Shown here piece by piece: positions 11,530 to 23,885 of a stretch of DNA of 64,000 bases (positions are counted from its first letter, which is position 1; every line of letters starts with the position of its first letter). Position numbers and translations under genes: made by a program. The DNA comes from Metopolophium dirhodum (lineage: Eukaryota; Arthropoda; Insecta; Hemiptera; Aphididae): assembly GCF_019925205.1 (NCBI RefSeq), contig NC_083560.1, forward strand, positions 145,038,526 through 145,102,525. The letters are read 5' to 3'. The notes beneath the pieces were generated by a model. The model was not told the origin of the DNA and did no database searches. It worked only from the letters and a program-made list of their open reading frames with translations.

Positions 11530-12466
11530 ACAGCGGGAGTGGAGCAGTGTTGACGTGTGGTCCTGTGATAATTTCGCTCCGAGAGGCGCCCTCTCGCGGA
11601 GTTTTACGGCGGACGCTCTAACTTTTTGAGTTCCTTAAAATTTGTTCAGTTTTTTGTGGCCCGCACTGGATAATAAGTGCGCGTACGGACCGGGGTCGTT
11701 GTTGAGTCGGTCCGATAAAACTCCCTCTCGTGGGGCCCGTTTTTGTGTGTTTCCATAAGAAACACACGGCCGCCCGCCAGTAGGCCCGAACGATTTTTGG
11801 ATTTTCGTCGCTCAAGAGACCAGGCGTCAAGAGCCTGACGAGGTACGTTCGGTATATTACATTACGTAATTAGACTTAAACTTAAGTGTCCCCACCTAGG
11901 GCTGGTATAGGTAGTATACCACCCCCACCCTAAACTTTGAGAGACTATAACTCCGTAGGTTTTAGGCCGCAAGGCCCCGGACCAAGAAGGAACCCCTTTT
12001 CTGGGCTCACCACTTAATTTCCCGCATTCGAGAACAAAGCCCCCCCCCCCTGAGTTTGAGTTAAGCATAACTCCGAGGGGAATCGCCGTAGAATACTAGG
12101 GGCAACGGTTACCGGCTACCCTAGAGTAGGACCGTAATTTGCCGCAATCGGGAACGGGGCACCCCCCCACCACCCATTTTGGTTTTTCAAATTTTGAACG
12201 GTTATCGTTCAGGGAGACCATCAGCACCCATACTCCCGAGGGGAAACTCGGGGTTTCAAATTCCCCCCCATCCAGAGGGATGTCAGGGAACAACAGTAGC
12301 ATGGAAGAGGACGGCGAATCAGCCTCGTTTCAGGCAACCGGCACCGGACTGCAAAGATTCCCCCCTTCTCAAGGAGGATCGCCGAGCCATAAAAAGACAA
12401 GGGAGACACCCGCCCCGGCTCCGACGCACAGTGTGCCAGATATCATTTCTAAGCGGTCAAAAATAG
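11530..12466 (+). mobile_element. LINE 5' end fragment with ORF1 start
   Basis: A structured GC-rich leader (hairpin GAGAGGCGCCCTCTC near 11,580) is followed by two diverged copies of a unit of about 125 bp and then a frame starting at ATG 12,280. Its first 60 or so residues are Ser/Thr/Pro/Gly-rich with PSHKKTRETPAPAP, like an ORF1 N-terminus. The frame is cut off near 12,466, where AT-rich DNA begins. It may be the missing 5' part of N3, separated by the Transib-containing stretch. That link is inference. Confidence 0.5.
11930..12180 (+). repeat. Diverged tandem units in a LINE 5' leader
   Basis: Unit 1 holds GACTATAACTCCGTAGG, then TTTCCCGCATTCGAGAAC and a C-run. Unit 2 holds AAGCATAACTCCGAGGG, then TTTGCCGCAATCGGGAAC and a C-run. 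Spacing is about 125 bp. Confidence 0.5.
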
Positions 12467-13068
12467 GGTTTTTTTCATACTCACAATAAGATATAAAACT
12501 TATATGATTACATTCAATATTAGTTGTAGATAAGCATTATTTATACTTCTGCTTGTAAACTGCCAATATAACCCATTATAATCCTATTATAAGTATATAG
12601 ATTATATTTCATTATCTATGATTTGGCTGTACCATTGAAAGCCGAGTAGGTTTGAATTTGAACGTTTCTGTATGAATACGTAGCTCGACCGTGATCGTAC
12701 GTAGGTATTTTAGTTTTGCAAATTGCTTTTACTTTTATGAAGACTAGACTAAGGACTGCAGGTATGTTTTAAAACTTATATAAGAAGTATTTTATAAATA
12801 AATAATTGTAATTTTTATTACAAAATACGTTTATCATATTTTAAAATTATATAAATTATTTTTAGGGGTTTTTAGACCTTTGGCATGTACTCTATTTCAT
12901 AATTTAACTTTTATTTTATAAAATATTTTTGGTCCTGTCTGCCCCCCTTTGCCCCTTTTAAAGTTATGAATATTTGTTTTTAGAAAAATGAATACCGAAA
13001 ATAATATTCAAAATATTGAAGTATTTGAATTTTTAAAATTGCACGGTTTAACTAATAAGATATGATCA
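12467..13068. other. AT-rich stretch left of the Transib-like relic
   Basis: Low-complexity AT-rich DNA, probably the noncoding left part of the DNA transposon that follows. CACAATAAG at about 12,483 could be a CACA-type terminus, but I found no matching inverted copy on the right. Confidence 0.3.
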
Positions 13069-14626
13069 ATGGATACAATAAACCTTATATGCACGTATAT
13101 ACAAAACAAGATAGGCGAAAAATGGGATTCAAAAAACGAAGAATTCCAAAATATAATGATGAGCCGAGTTAAGGGTTATTGTAGTTCCGCAAACAAAAAA
13201 TGGCGTGATTCAAACCGAGATTTCACTAAATTTTTAAATAAAAATCAAAAATGGCTAAAATTAGAATTTAACATTCCTCATTTGACTAATAAAGAAGAAA
13301 CAATATTAGATCAACCAACAACAAGTCGAGGTTGACCTAAAAAGTTATTTTCTGAAAAAAGTGATCGTTCTAAGAGAAGAGCTATAATAGAATTAAGGGA
13401 ATCCCATTCTTCTCAAGAATTAGTTTATGCCACAAAGTCTGCTTTATACAAAGATGGTAAACATGCTGCTGCAGATTTGCTCACGCATATGGCACAGTTT
13501 TCTCCGAATCGTCCAATAAAAATAAGAAAATTATACAAGTCTCTTGAAAAAAATAATATAACTCCGTATTCGGAAGATGAAGCCCTCGCTTTTTTAATAA
13601 ATACCCGAATGACTAAAGATTCATATAATATAACACGTTTAGGGGCGAAACAACGGGGAGCTAATATTTACCCATCATACAATAAAGTTCGTTCAGCTAA
13701 ATTAAGATGTTATCCTGATGGCATTGAAGTAAGTGAAGTTGGTGTTTCTGTTCCACTTCAAAATCTATTAGACCATACAATCAATAGATTAATGCAAACA
13801 TTAGACTACGATTTCGATAAAAACTTTGATGAACTCGATAGAAAAATTAATTTTGTTTGTAAGTGGGGCTGTGATGGGAGCTCAGGCCATAATGAATATC
13901 ACCAACGTTTTTCAGATAGCAATGAAACCGATCATAATGAAATTACAGAAACAAGTGTTTTTTTTATTTTCTTTAGTTCCTATACGACTAACGACAACTA
14001 ACAAAAATAATGGTAGACAAATAATTTTATGGGAAAATCCAAAACCATCGTCCACTCGCTACTGAGTAGTTCAGGGTATGGGAACATCAAATACCGGAAA
14101 TGTTGCTAGAAGATTTTTTAAAGACCCCGAAATGGTTTCAGAAATAACTGGAGTAAATATTAACTTATTGAAGAGATTTTCTACTATTTTAACAGCAATT
14201 TCTAGTGGCCATGACATTGATTTTGATAGATTCGATAAATATACAAAAGAGACCGCAAAACTTTATGTACATTTATATAACTGGTACCGGATGCCTCCTA
14301 GTGTCCACAAAATATTAATTCACGGTTCTATAGCCATAAAATATGCGCTTGTTCCAATTGGACAACTGTCAGAAGAAGCTCAAGAATCACGAAATAAGGA
14401 CTACAAAAGATATCGAGAACATCATTCTAGAAAATCCTCCCGTATAAATACCAATTCGGACTTAATACACTTTCTACTTATATCTTCAGATCCACTTATA
14501 ACATCATTAAGCCCGCCAAAAAAATATTTAAAAGAAAAATTTGCTCCAGAAGTATTGTATTTATTGAACCTGGATAATCAAGATATACAGTCATCTGAAG
14601 ATGACACAATTTCAAATTCTGATTAG
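13069..14626 (+). pseudogene. RAG1/Transib-like DDE transposase relic, centre deleted
   Basis: Three open pieces lie in order: 13069-13335, about 13,340-14,065 in two overlapping frames, and 14,078-14,626. The middle piece contains KWGCDGSSGH followed by PRPSSTRY-like sequence (here ENPKPSSTRY), a place comparable to the first catalytic Asp of RAG1/Transib proteins. The last piece contains NTGNVARRFF and LSEEAQESRNKDYKRY, comparable to the segment around the catalytic Glu near the RAG1 C-terminus. Between STRY (14,065) and MGTSNTGN (14,078) a large central block with the second Asp is missing. The first piece is rich in Lys/Asn and not recognised. The superfamily assignment is from motif memory and needs a profile search. 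Confidence 0.5.
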
Positions 14627-14889
14627 TGAAGACCTATGTATTATGTTTAAAGTATTAAGTATTATGTTTTTTGTATGTTATATTGGATATAAATAAATTA
14701 GTGAAAATGATTACGAAAAATCACCTATAAATTATAAAATAAAAATTATTTATTAAAATTTATTTTATAATGAAAAAAATCTTCATAAAAAATAAGTTAA
14801 ATGTAAATATTTATAACTAAAAACAAATTTGGTCATGGTCCTATGTTTCAAAGTACTGTTGTTAAGTGATAAGGAAAAAAAATATTTTT
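14627..14889. other. AT-rich stretch right of the Transib-like relic
   Basis: Noncoding AT-rich DNA with a TATAAATAAATT run after the stop. No terminal inverted repeat recognised. Confidence 0.3.
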
Positions 14890-14965
14890 GGCCACTTAGA
14901 ATTGAATTCTGGCCCACTGTGGTCGGCCAGATTGGCCTTGAAGTGGATCCGACATACCTTGGACC

Positions 14966-15178
14966 TTGCGTCCAGCGGCCAAGTGCTTCGAAAAGGAACA
15001 CGTGTGTGCGCATTGTGGGCGTAAAGGGCACAAGGCGGCGGATTGTCCGGCTGCGGAGGCGAATCCGACCTGTGTAAACTGCAGAGGGAGGCACAACGCC
15101 AGGGATAAAACGTGCTCTGCGAGGACATTGTTCCTGGTTGGGCAGATCAAGAGGACTGACTATGGGATCTCGCTATGA
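14966..15178 (+). pseudogene. N3 ORF1 C-terminal fragment with zinc knuckles
   Basis: Two knuckles are visible, CAHCGRKGHKAADC and CVNCRGRHNARDKTC, followed by RTLFLVGQIKRTDYG, close to the N2 tail. The first knuckle keeps only its final part (AAKC). The stop overlaps the ORF2 start as ATGA at 15,175-15,178. Confidence 0.75.
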
Positions 15179-18175
15179 GTACCCCCACCGTCAAATGCGT
15201 GCAGCTGAACATGGGCAGAGCCTCGGCGGTCAGCGACCAGCTTCTGGAGTACTGCCAGAAGACTTCCACTGACATAGCCCTGGTCCAGGAGCCGTATACG
15301 CATAGAGGAAAACTATCTGGATTCGAGACGGCACCGATCAGAACTTTCCTCTCCAAAGGTACGCGCCGAAGAGGCGGCTCTCGGCACGTCGACCATGGGG
15401 CGGCGATCATAGTTTTCAACCCCGACCTGGTGGCGGTGGCCAGAGACGCGGACACTATCGAAAACTTCGTGTCTGTGGACCTAGACTGTGGCACCGAGGG
15501 TACGACCACCCTGATAAGTGGGTACTTTAAGTACAGGACACCTACCACTGTCCATGTGACCGCACTAGGTAACCTGTATCAGTCAGCTAGCGCAGACGTC
15601 CTGATAGCGCTTGATGCGAACGCCTTCTCTACCAGATGGTTTAGTAGGATAAACGACAGGCGCAAGGAGGCCCTCACAACGTGGCTGGATACCCATGGCT
15701 TAAGCACAGCGAACAGACGCAGTCCTCACACCACCTTTAATGGTCCACGCGGGCGCACGGACATTGATGTCACGTTTTGTGGTGGCCGAACCCATGAGAG
15801 ACTCAAGGACTGGCAGGTGATACCGGGGGTCACGTCAAGCGACCACCAAGCCATCGTTTATGGTATCGAGGTACAAACGAGGGCATTCGTACATCGGGCG
15901 AGCCGGTTCAACCTCGAAGAGAAGAACTGCGCTACCTTCAAACTCGATTTCCTGGCAAGATCCATGAGGAGAACAGAGACCATGGACCTGGAGGAAATGG
16001 CCCAGGAGGTGCTCGAGGACATTACAGGGGCGGCCGTGGCGTATGCCCTCCGAAGGCCAGTAAAGAGAAGAGTATGCCTACTGTGGTGGTCGCCAGATCT
16101 GACCAAGGCAAGGAGAGAAGTACGTGCGGCGGCTAGGCAGATCAGTGTACACGGGGACAGAGCTGAATTTTGCGCGAAAAGGAACGCCTACACGGCACTT
16201 CTGCGGAGAAGTAAAACCAAGACGTGGAGAAGCGTCTACACCCTGGAAGGGAAGCAACCATGGGGTAAGCTTTATCGTTGGATTAGAAATGGAGGCAGGC
16301 CTCCACCTGCAATCGTCCTCATGAGACTCCCGAACGGGACAATGTGTCGGGATATTGATGAATCGGTGGACATTCTACTGAACGAGCTTATACCAAATGA
16401 CCCCCAGCAGCAGACTGTCAGACGCCCAACGCCGGGAACAGGCGACCTGAATCCAACCACCGAGGCCGAGCTAAGGTACATGGCGTGGTCCATAGCGCCC
16501 CAGGAAATGATGGAGTTACGGGCAAAATGATTCGGGTTTTGTGGCCGCATCTCGCACCGAGAATGACGGAAATTGTGAATAAATGTCTGAGAGCGGCACA
16601 ATTTCCTAACAGCTGGAAAGAAGCGCAGGTGGTACCGATCCTCAAGGGCCAAGACAGAGACGCGAGGCTACCGAAGTCATATAGGCCGGTAAGCTTGTTG
16701 CCGGTTCTAGGGAAGATCGTAGAAAAAGCGATAAATTTGAGGCTGAGGGAGCAGATTGCTAATAATCTGACGGGCAGACAATTCGGGTTCACCCAGGGCA
16801 GGTCGACGATAAATGCGATACTGAACATGCTGACCTGGAGTGACCTTAGACCAGAACCGCACGTGATCTCCGTGTTCCTCGACATATCAGGAGCATTTGA
16901 TAACCTGGAGTGGCAGGCTCTCCAACGAGATCTAGCCAGGCTGGGCGTTGGACCACACCTAAGGGCCCTCATCGCAGATTACCACAGCGGACGTACGGCA
17001 ACCATGTGCATTGGCGGAGTCTCGAAGACCGTGGGGGTCACGAAAGGTGGCCCGCAAGGCTATCCTCGGCCCGCGCTCTGTAACGTCACTATGGAGGCAC
17101 TTCTGAGATCAGTATTCCCTGAGTTCGTAACGATCCAGGCATACGCGGACGATATCGCTATCTCCGTAGCCGCCAACAACAGGCGCAACTTAATAGCCAG
17201 AACGCAGGAAGCGCTATTGCCGGTCCTAGCATGGGCAGCTGAGAGAGGCTTAAAATTCTCCGCCCAGAAATCAGTGGCCATGATGACGAAAGGCTCACTA
17301 ACTCCCGGCTTCACCCTAGCCTTTGGTGCCGATAGAATAGCCACAGTGGAGAAAGTGAAGTACTTAGGGATCTGGATTGACCAAAAGCGAGCATACACCC
17401 ACCATGTAGAGTCTCTAGAAAGTTCCACGGAGACGCTGTTCTCCCGCCTGAGGGGCACTCTCGGAGCTGGGTGGGGCATTAAAAGAGAAAACCTCCTCAT
17501 ACTATACCGAGGGGTATTCCTTTCAAAAGTGGCATATGGTGCGACCATATGGGCACAATGAACAGTATCAAAACAAATTATAAAAAAGCTGGGGTCTATC
17601 CAAAGAAAACCCCTTCTGGGTATTACCGGGGCGTATAATACGACATCTACGGACGCACTCCAGGTGCTGGCAGGTGTCCCCCCCCCCCCTCTTGATTTAG
17701 AGATCCGCTGGATAGCAACAAGGGCAGAGGCCAATGCGCTCCCGCCCCTGATTCGACAGGAGACCCTAGACAGGGTTTTGTTTGAAGATTAGCAAAGCAG
17801 GTGGGCTGCCACCAAGAACGGAAGTGGACGTTCAAAATCTTCCCCGACGTAAAGGAGAGACTCCGATTACCACTAGCGTTAAGCCACGAGGTTATGCAGT
17901 TTTTGTCCGGCCACGGAAATTTTAGGGCCAAATTGGCGGGTTTCAACCTCCAGCCGTCGCCGATCTGCGCTTCTGGCCCAGGGGAGGAGGACGTGGAGCA
18001 TGTGCTGTTTAGCTGTCTGCCACACAACGAGCACAGGGCGCACCTTGAGTTGGCTGTGCACAGAGCTGGGCATCTGTGGCCTTGCGAACCGGAGATAATA
18101 GTTACATCTCAAAGACTGTACGCCGCAATGGTAAGATTTGCCAAAATTGCTGCCTATTTGGAACGCCCGGCATAG
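15175..18175 (+). pseudogene. N3 ORF2: endonuclease-reverse transcriptase, several lesions
   Basis: 15,175-16,530 holds the endonuclease (CVQLNMGRASAVSDQ, IALVQEPYT, LIALDANAFSTRW, TDIDVTF, TSSDHQAI) and linker. A small deletion with frameshift near 16,500 leads into 16,485-17,561 with the reverse transcriptase (YRPVSLLPVLGKIVEKAI, FTQGRSTINAI, DISGAFDNLEW, AYADDIAISV). The usual GCPQGSILGPVLWN motif is degraded here to GGPQGYPRPALCN. A TGA near 17,560, a stretch with a 13-C run near 17,678, and a frameshift near 17,790 break the rest. The last part runs to 18,175. The C-terminal zinc motif has lost a cysteine (CASGPGEEDVEHVLFSC). Confidence 0.8.
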
Positions 18176-18221
18176 GGGCGAAGCAGGACGGGAAAGACAC
18201 TCTGCGTGCCAGAGTGACAAA

Positions 18222-18304
18222 CCCCGCATGTGTTCTGAACGAGTGTCAAGGAGTGAGCAGGCAGAAGCGGTTCACATGCGGGGCCGTCCTGAGGGGACAC
18301 TCGT
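18222..18304 (+). ncRNA. H-type pseudoknot in the N3 3' untranslated region
   Basis: Stem 1 pairs 18,222-18,232 with 18,273-18,283. Stem 2 pairs 18,239-18,247 with 18,296-18,304. GGCAGAAGCGGT is at 18,260-18,271. It starts 47 nt after the ORF2 stop. The GTCG hairpin follows at 18,442-18,456. Confidence 0.7.
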
Positions 18305-18670
18305 GCGTCGGGGACGCGGGCGGCGCTGACGCGGACAACCGGAGGCGCCGTGGTGGCTGAAAGCTTAGGCGAGTAGGCCACACCTACATCGGGCCCTGTG
18401 TCTGGGGCCATGGAAAAATACAGACACAGTCTACCCCGCTTGTCGTACAAGGCGACTAAATGGGTAGGGTTGCGACCTACGCACCGTGGGCGAGCGCTCG
18501 CGGTAAAGGCCCACCAAGAGCCTGCTGAGCCAGCGAATCCTGGAAGAAATAAAAAAAAAAAACGGATTCAACTCGCGGTAGAGCCCGCCGCGAGCCAGAG
18601 GGACCAGAGCCCAAAAACCCGCACCTGGCGGAAGGACAAAAACGCGAGGGAGTAAACCCATAAATCAAAC

Positions 18671-19440
18671 ATGAACGGTACAACAAAAAGCATTCTCGTT
18701 ACCGGCCCAGTGGAATTAGGAAGCCACAGGGCTAGTTGGAACAGCGCAAGTAGCCCCGCCGTCTCCATCTCTACCAAGCAAAGGCGAGCGAAGTGGTGGT
18801 CCCACAAGAACGACAATGGTAATACACCTGAACAATTAGACAAACTTAACAAAAGGGCTACACACCCACGGTGCACACCACTCCGTCTTCGAGGCGGCAA
18901 TGGTGATATCGCCGAAGACACAGAAAATGACGACGGTCAGGACATAGGCCAAATTGCAACAACTCCGAACGCATATAGATTACTCTGAGGAATTCCTCTC
19001 GAACACGATTCTCAATCAAAATAGTCAGTCATTTGAGGGCTGCACTATGGATGACATACGCCCACTATTCAGGTGTGGCAAAAGGAATGAAAACATCTCA
19101 GATTGGGTTATTGAAGTTTCTCCAGTGGCTTACAAACGTTTAGTCGGCAAGAGAACTTTCGTTGGCATGATCTCAACGTTCCCTGTTCCGTATACTGTAG
19201 CCCCCCCCCCACTGCAGGAGGTGTCTGCAGCCTAACCACAAAACGGCAGACTGCTCTGCAGAGCAAGCCAAGTGCCTACACTGCGCAATACCTGGACATA
19301 TTCGTAAGGATTGCCCAAACAAATCTGAAAAACCAGTATGTGCACATTGGAAGGGGCGACATGCCACGATGGCAAATTAATGTATTAAGTGGGCTTAAGT
19401 TGTCAGGACCCTGCTGCAAAGAACGGACTATGGTCAGCCA
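18671..19440 (+). pseudogene. N4 ORF1 remnant with LRLRGG motif and zinc knuckles
   Basis: The first piece (18,671-18,988) starts MNGTTKSILV and contains LRLRGG at residues 71-76 (18,881-18,898, codons CTC CGT CTT CGA GGC GGC), followed by acidic residues. A deletion then joins it to an RRM-like piece (19,048-19,235: FRCGKRNENISDWVIEVSP). A C-run at 19,201-19,210 breaks the frame just before the knuckles, of which CLHCAIPGHIRKDC and a CAHWKGRHATM remnant are readable. No intact product is expected. Confidence 0.7.
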
Positions 19441-22270
19441 AATGATCCATAAAACTATAAGAATTATACAGCTCAACATGGCGAGGTCGAGAGCAGTCTC
19501 AGACGAGCTGCTCCACCACTGCACAACGGAAAAGATCGATGTTGCTCTAGTACAAGATCCTTATGCACTTAGGGGCGTGCTACATGGACTTGAGTACAGA
19601 GCAACTCGCATAGTAAAGAGCAAACCGAATGAACACCATGGCATATGGGCCGCCATCATCGTGTTCAACAGTCGATTGGACATAGTATCGAAGCCGCAAC
19701 TAACAACCGAACACACAGTCGTTATTGGCGTGGCCAATCCCCTATTGACTTAGTGTCAAGCTATTTCCAATTCCGAAGGCCAACAGAATCCTTCACACAT
19801 GAAATATCACGGATCCATGCATCCCTCTTGGAAAGAAGTGTACTAGGAATTTGCGTAAATGCGTTCTCTCCAAGGTGGCATGACCACCGACGTAATGAGA
19901 AAGGAAGACTGGTCGAGAATATGATCACGGACCTAGGCCTGATCATCCTCAATATACCCTGAAACGAGCACACCTTCCAAGGGGCGAGGGGACGAAGCAA
20001 TGTCGACGTCACTTTGGCTTCCCCAAGTATTATTAATTGCATCAGAGACTGGCAAGTCATAAAGGGGTCCACGACCAGCGACCACCTGATTATCTCCTTC
20101 GACATCGCAGATCAGGTCCAAGAATTACAGATACCCCCGAGAGTCAGATATCTAGACATTAGGATTGACAAACCGCAGTTTGTTGAAGCAGTAAGGCACG
20201 CTTTAGAGTCAATGCGAAGCGATGGCTCCATTAACGGCATAGCGGATCATATGTCACTTAGTCTAAAAACTGCCTGTGAGCAGATGTTACCGAAGTCGGC
20301 GGGAAACAAATCTAGTCGACCCCCATGGTGGAATGCAGAGGTAAATAACTCGTGTCGAAATCTCAAATCCACACATAGATCCATGCTCCGGCTAAAGACT
20401 CCAGAATCTAGAGAGTTATTCAGACTGGCTAGAAACAAACATGTGAGCAACATACGGAAAGCCAAGCAACAAGTTTGGCAGAAATTCGCCGATGATCCAC
20501 TCCCAACAGATAACACATGGGGTAAAGTCACGAAATGGCTAATAAAAGGAAAGAATGAGCAGCCTATACCGTCTGTCCTGCGGAAACACGATGGCTCATA
20601 TACGTCCAGAACCACCGATACCATCAGTTACATGTTGGACGAGCTAATTCCAACATCCGTATTAGACCAAGGAATCGAGCCCGTGAACCATTGTTGTCGC
20701 GATTCCCCACAGATCACGTCTGACGAGTTGTCCATTATCGTCAAGAAACAGAGGAACAGTGCTCCAGGGGTGATCCAGGGTTGATCCAGGGTTGTCTGCG
20801 ACATTGCGGAGCGTGAGGTCGGCAATCGCCTCAGCCCAGACCAACACGGCTTTAGACCAGGTAAATCAACCACGACTGCTCTTGATGAGGTCAAGGATTG
20901 GACAAGCCAGAACGGACGCCATGTTGGCAGTTTCTTGGATATAAGTGGCGCATTTGACAATGTTCAGTGGCCCACGTTGATTGAGGATATGCGCTCGCTT
21001 CAGTGTAGCTCAACCGTAATCAACATTACCATGAGCTACCTCGCGAACAGAACGGCGACATACAGAGTCGGCGGCTCAGAACGTACAATAAATTAACCAG
21101 AGGCTGCCCTCAGGGATCCAAGTTTGGCCCGAGACTGTGGAACATCACAATGGATCCTCTACTCAAAGAGGCCTACCCAGACGAAACAAGATTGTCGCAT
21201 ACGCAGACGACATCGCCCTTCTGGTGGCGGGCAACACCAGAAACGAGGTGATCTTGAAGACTGAGACAGCCCTAGAAAAGATTGTGGCCTGGGCAAACCG
21301 CAGAGGTCTAAAGTTCTCAGAGGAAAAGTCGGTGATAGTACCACTCAAGGGTGAACTCGTCCCGGGCTTCACTGTACCATTTGACGGTGGACGCATCAGA
21401 TCGGTGAATGAGACCAAGTACCTAGACCTACACCTCAATGAAGGCTTCACCTTCCATGGACATGCATTAAGGCTCCTTGAGTCTAGCACTGATGTCTTCT
21501 CCAGACTGAAATCAATCAGGAAATCGAAATGGGGCGTATCAGCTGCTCTCTCGCTTCTAATCTACAAAGTATTGTACATCCCGAGAAGTCTATACAGATC
21601 TAAAATTTGGTACCCGACCATAGTAAGTGCAGATATCAAGACCAACATGGAGTCCGCTCAAAGGAGGGTGCTTCTCGCAGTCACCGGGGCCTATAATACG
21701 GTGTCTACAAGGGCTCTCCAGGTCCCCGCGGGCACACCTCCGATATTTCTGTATATAGAGGCGGCGATAAGAACACGAAATGGCATGTCGAAAACGGAAT
21801 CAGTATGGATACTAACAGATCATTGGCAAGCCATCTGGAATGGCTCAACCAAGGGTCGCTGGACCCATGAGTTCTTGCCTAATATCAAATCTAGATTATA
21901 TATCCCACTCACCTTCGACCATTACACGGCACAGATGGTAACCAGTCATGGTGATTTTAATGGGAAACTGCACCAATTCAATCTTGTTGACTCACCACAG
22001 TGCAGCTGCGGACACGTCAACGAAACAGCCGAACATATGCTCTACGTCTGCCCGAACTTCGAAGTCCTTCGACTGAGATTCCAGAATGCAATCCGGACAT
22101 GCGGTGTGGATTGGCCATGCGAGCGATTAACAGTTGCATCCTCAAGAACGTCATGGTCATCCCTGGAAAAATTTGCAAAAGACGCACTTATTACGAAAGA
22201 AAATATCCGACTCGAGGAAAGAATCCGACTTCGCGAAGAAGCAGATCAGGACGCACAACTCATCATGTAG
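19430..22270 (+). pseudogene. N4 ORF2: endonuclease-reverse transcriptase, many lesions
   Basis: Endonuclease pieces lie at 19,430-19,753 (IIQLNMARSRAVSDE, VALVQDPYAL) and 19,750-20,110 (SSYFQFRRPTESF, AFSPRWHDHRRNEKGRL, TTSDHLIISF), with a TGA at 19,960. The linker runs to 20,784. A deletion at 20,780-20,800 removes the early reverse transcriptase. 20,800-21,130 keeps DISGAFDNVQW and RGCPQGSKFGPRLWN-like sequence in shifted frames. 21,137-22,270 keeps AYADDIALLVAGN, the thumb and the terminal CSCGHVNETAEHMLYVC. The protein ends with a charged tail LREEADQDAQLIM that is also present in N6. Confidence 0.75.
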
Positions 22271-22513
22271 GACATCTCCGCCTACGTCGGCACAGGGCCC
22301 AGCTTTGGCTGGGATGGGCCTGACGACCCCATGCCGCCTGAGTCCCACCGACCGGGGGTGAGGTCGTGACAGGTTTAAATATCAGTCACGACCAGAAACC
22401 CGTACAGCGGGACCGGGGAGCCCCACTGCCGCATGGTTAGTGCCCAGGTGCTGAGGCCCAACAACATCACGGGCCTCTGGAGTCGGACTCGCTGGGGCTG
22501 TGGTTTGCGCTAG
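22271..22513 (+). other. N4 3' untranslated region
   Basis: About 240 bp, closely matched at 31,014-31,269. It contains GTCGTGAC...GTCACGAC, an 8-bp hairpin around TTTAAATATCA. In N6 one arm carries a change (GTCGTCAC). Confidence 0.65.
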
Positions 22514-22515
22514 TT

Positions 22516-23847
22516 ATGACCACTAACGGAGACGCTAAGTCAGAAAGTGGATTAATTCAAGATGTCCCCGGTGATGTGGGTTGGCCAGCCTTGCAGAGGG
22601 ACTTAGAGGACTTGGGTGCGACTCCCCACATGCGACAATGGATTGCTGACTACCTCTCCGGTCGCACGGCCACAATGATCATAGGTGGAATATCTAAATC
22701 CGTGAGGGTCACAAAAGGCTGTCCACAAGGATTCATACTAGGTCCGGTTCTTTGGAACGTGACTACCGAGGCACTGTTGCGCGTTGGGTTCTCGGAGTAC
22801 GTGTCCATACAGACGTACGCCGATGATATTGCCATTAGCGTCGCTGGCGAAACGAGGGCTACACTTGTACAACGTACAGAACTGGCACTAATCCCGGCCC
22901 TAGAGAGGTCATAGACAAGGGGTCTGTCGTTCTCCGCAACCAAATCACAAGCCATGATGATTAAAGGCAACCTGGTACCAGGCTTCACTATATCGTTTGG
23001 CACTGACAGGATCGCCTCTGTTGATAGTGTGAAATACCTAGGCCTGTGGCTAGACCCAGGTAGATCCTTTAAAACACATCTAGAGAACATATTGAAATAT
23101 TGAAGATAGATCATGACCTGTTTACCCGTTTACGTGGAGCAGTAGGCACTGGATGGGGAATCAAGAAAACAAACCTGATGCTCATGTACCGCGGGGTTTT
23201 CTTACCCAAAGTGTCGTATGGGGTGCGAATATGGGCACATACAACCGTTACGACGACAGTAGAACGCAAGCTAGGGTCACTGCAGAGAAGAGCCTTATTA
23301 GGAATGACTGGAGCCTACAGGACGACATCCACTGCTGCCCTCCAAGTCCTGGCGGGAGTGCCACCATTTGATCTGGAACTGTAATGGCTGGCAACCAAAG
23401 AGAAAGCATCGAATCTACCGGAAAACATGAGGGTAACTTGTTGGATACATGGCAGGCGCGTTGGACTGAGTCCCAAAAGGGGAGATGGACTTTCGGGTGT
23501 TTTCCGGATGTGAGACGCCGTATGAGCCTTCCAATCGCCTTAGGTCATGAAGTAGCCCAACTACTAACTGGGCATGGGAACTTCAAAGCTAAATTGGCAG
23601 AGTTGGGATTGCGACCAACACCTCGGTGCGCATTTGGGGTAATGGTGATGAGGACGTTGGTCATGTGGTCTATGACTGCTCTATCCACGTGCCACACAGG
23701 GCTCACCTAGAACTTGCGGTGAACAGGTCTGGACTTCTGTGGCCTTGTAGCATGGCAGATCTGGTCTCCACCAAAGAACGACACACGGCATTGGTAAAAT
23801 TTGCTAAAGAGGCAGTCTACTTTGAGAGGCCACAGGCTCCCGATTAG
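22516..23847 (+). pseudogene. N5 ORF2 C-terminal fragment (reverse transcriptase to end)
   Basis: The fragment starts at WPALQRDLEDLGATPHM and retains GCPQGFILGPVLWN and TYADDIAISVAG. Stops occur at 22,912 (TAG), 23,101 (TGA) and 23,382 (TAA), and a frameshift at about 23,640 splits the C-terminal zinc motif. It ends at 23,847. Confidence 0.75.
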
Positions 23848-23885
23848 CAGGACGGGAAAGACACTCTGCGCGCCAGAGTGCCAAA

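Larger units (their letters stand above)
14890..18546 (+). mobile_element. LINE copy N3, R1-like, 3' end cut
   Basis: It begins in the zinc-knuckle part of ORF1, carries a broken ORF2 and about 370 bp of 3' untranslated region, and stops at an A-rich run (18,547-18,561) where N4 begins. Same family as N2 and N5. Confidence 0.75.
18560..22513 (+). mobile_element. LINE copy N4, second R1-like family, internally deleted
   Basis: A 5' leader (18,560-18,670) is followed by the ORF1 start, zinc-knuckle remnants, a broken ORF2 and a 240-bp 3' untranslated region that ends with ATGACCACTA. The same 3' end occurs in N6 (31,014-31,269). Proteins differ clearly from N2/N3/N5, for example LNMARSRAVSDELLHH and AYADDIALLVAGN. 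Confidence 0.75.
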
